A stretch of 15,836 bases of DNA from Coemansia sp. RSA 1804 (taxonomy: Eukaryota > Kickxellomycota > Kickxellomycetes > Kickxellales > Kickxellaceae), in the NCBI GenBank assembly GCA_027578815.1, contig JANBTH010000504.1, forward strand, positions 1-15,836, in the 5' to 3' direction. Positions 15,395-15,836 of the stretch are shown piece by piece; the stretch's first letter is position 1; every line of letters starts with the position of its first letter. Position numbers and translations under genes: made by a program. Below the pieces are notes generated by a model. That model searched no databases. It had not been told where the DNA came from and saw only the letters and a list, made by a program, of their open reading frames with translations.

Positions 15395-15836
15395 TAAGAC
15401 GAGAAAGTAGCCAAAATCGTGTTAAAGTTTATGAATTTTGTATGCCGTGTCGACAGTTCTCAGAACATGAATTAAAAAAGAGTAATAAAGTGCAAAGATA
15501 TTGAAATTAGTGTGTTTTGGAATTAGGAAGAGGGGAGGAAATTAGGTGGACGTGATAAAAAGCTTTAATGAAGTGAAATGGAGTGAGGCGAGGTGTGATG
15601 CCAACAGTAAACAGAAGAGTGGGAAAAGGGCAAAGAAAGAGAAGCGAGGAAAATGAAAGGCAAAACCTGTGGATGCACATGGCCTTTGCACAGACTATTT
15701 TTTTGGCACCATGTCAACAGCCTTGAGCACCCGCTTGAGCAAAAGAAAGAGTTTGGATTCTCAGACTATGTGTTGTGTTGGGAGCAAGAAGAGATGAAAG
15801 AATTCTAGAAAAATATATAGACTCGATATTGCGTTT
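15395..15836. other. Upstream region of the WDR24-like gene
   Basis: No gene is seen. On the minus strand much of this stretch is pyrimidine-rich, as in the other leaders here. TATATATT (minus strand, near 15822-15814) is a possible distal TATA. Minus-strand ATGs open short ORFs: 15712-15695 (5 codons) and 15680-15504 (about 57 codons, Phe/Leu/Ser-rich from the pyrimidine bias and not convincing). If the distal TATA is used, these would be upstream ORFs of the WDR24-like message. Confidence 0.5.
15695..15712 (-). promoter_or_regulatory. Possible short upstream ORF of the WDR24-like gene
   Basis: Minus-strand ATG at 15712 with a purine at -3 and G at +4 (GACATGG) opens 5 codons ending in TAG. 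It lies about 300 bases upstream of the main ATG. The same frame upstream is open back to a TGA and reads LLKRVLKAVD before the Met, so this might instead be the last exon of another gene to the right, preceded by a TTTCTTTTGCTCAAG acceptor-like tract. Neither reading can be settled here. Confidence 0.25.

Noticed and set aside
1..15836. tRNA, transposon, CRISPR or biosynthetic cluster
   Set aside because: No T-loop motif, terminal inverted repeats, transposase or integrase motifs, regular spacer repeats, or linked pathway enzymes were seen.

Overview
The window looks like nuclear DNA from a fungus. The genes are eukaryotic (nuclear cap-binding complex, mitochondrial phosphatidylserine decarboxylase, spliceosomal cyclophilin, an SS18-type chromatin subunit, a SEA/GATOR2 WD40 subunit). 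Seven genes read as complete, uninterrupted ORFs with no introns needed, packed into about 15.8 kb. Coding regions are GC-richer, and gaps are AT-rich with purine/pyrimidine-skewed tracts. This intron-poor, compact style plus metazoan-like families (SS18, an AFG2B/SPATA5L1-like ATPase) suggests an early-diverging fungus, perhaps Kickxellomycotina-like. That placement is inference. I saw no tRNA, rRNA, mobile element, CRISPR or viral sequence.

Layout, left to right. 1-287 (-): start of a Ser/Arg-rich protein of unknown function that runs off the left edge. 288-1333: long non-coding gap with a TATA/CCAAT candidate for that gene and the 3' flank of the next. 1334-3889 (-): CBP80/NCBP1, large subunit of the nuclear cap-binding complex. 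3890-4657: divergent promoter region. 4658-4870 (+): a 70-residue single-helix membrane protein resembling the C-terminal transmembrane segment of ATP6AP1/Voa1 of the V-ATPase. 5045-6397 (+): mitochondrial phosphatidylserine decarboxylase with an LGST self-cleavage site. 6635-8089 (+): AAA ATPase of the Afg2/SPATA5L1 type with one intact and one degenerate ATPase module. 8223-8735 (-): cyclophilin H (PPIH), convergent with the ATPase. 8736-9241: divergent promoter region. 9242-10060 (+): protein with an SSXT/SS18-like domain (SWI/SNF-linked). 10205-15394 (-): 1729-residue WDR24/Sea2 orthologue with WD40 propeller and C-terminal zinc/RING module. 15395-15836: its upstream region.

The genes do not form one pathway; this is an ordinary eukaryotic stretch of housekeeping genes. 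Loose themes are RNA metabolism (CBP80, PPIH), endomembrane/vacuole and nutrient signalling (Voa1-like, WDR24), and mitochondrial lipid synthesis (PSD). The most interesting items are the stand-alone Voa1/ATP6AP1-like helix, the N-domain-less AAA ATPase with a dead-looking first module, the internal repeat in the decarboxylase, and the fungal SS18-like protein.
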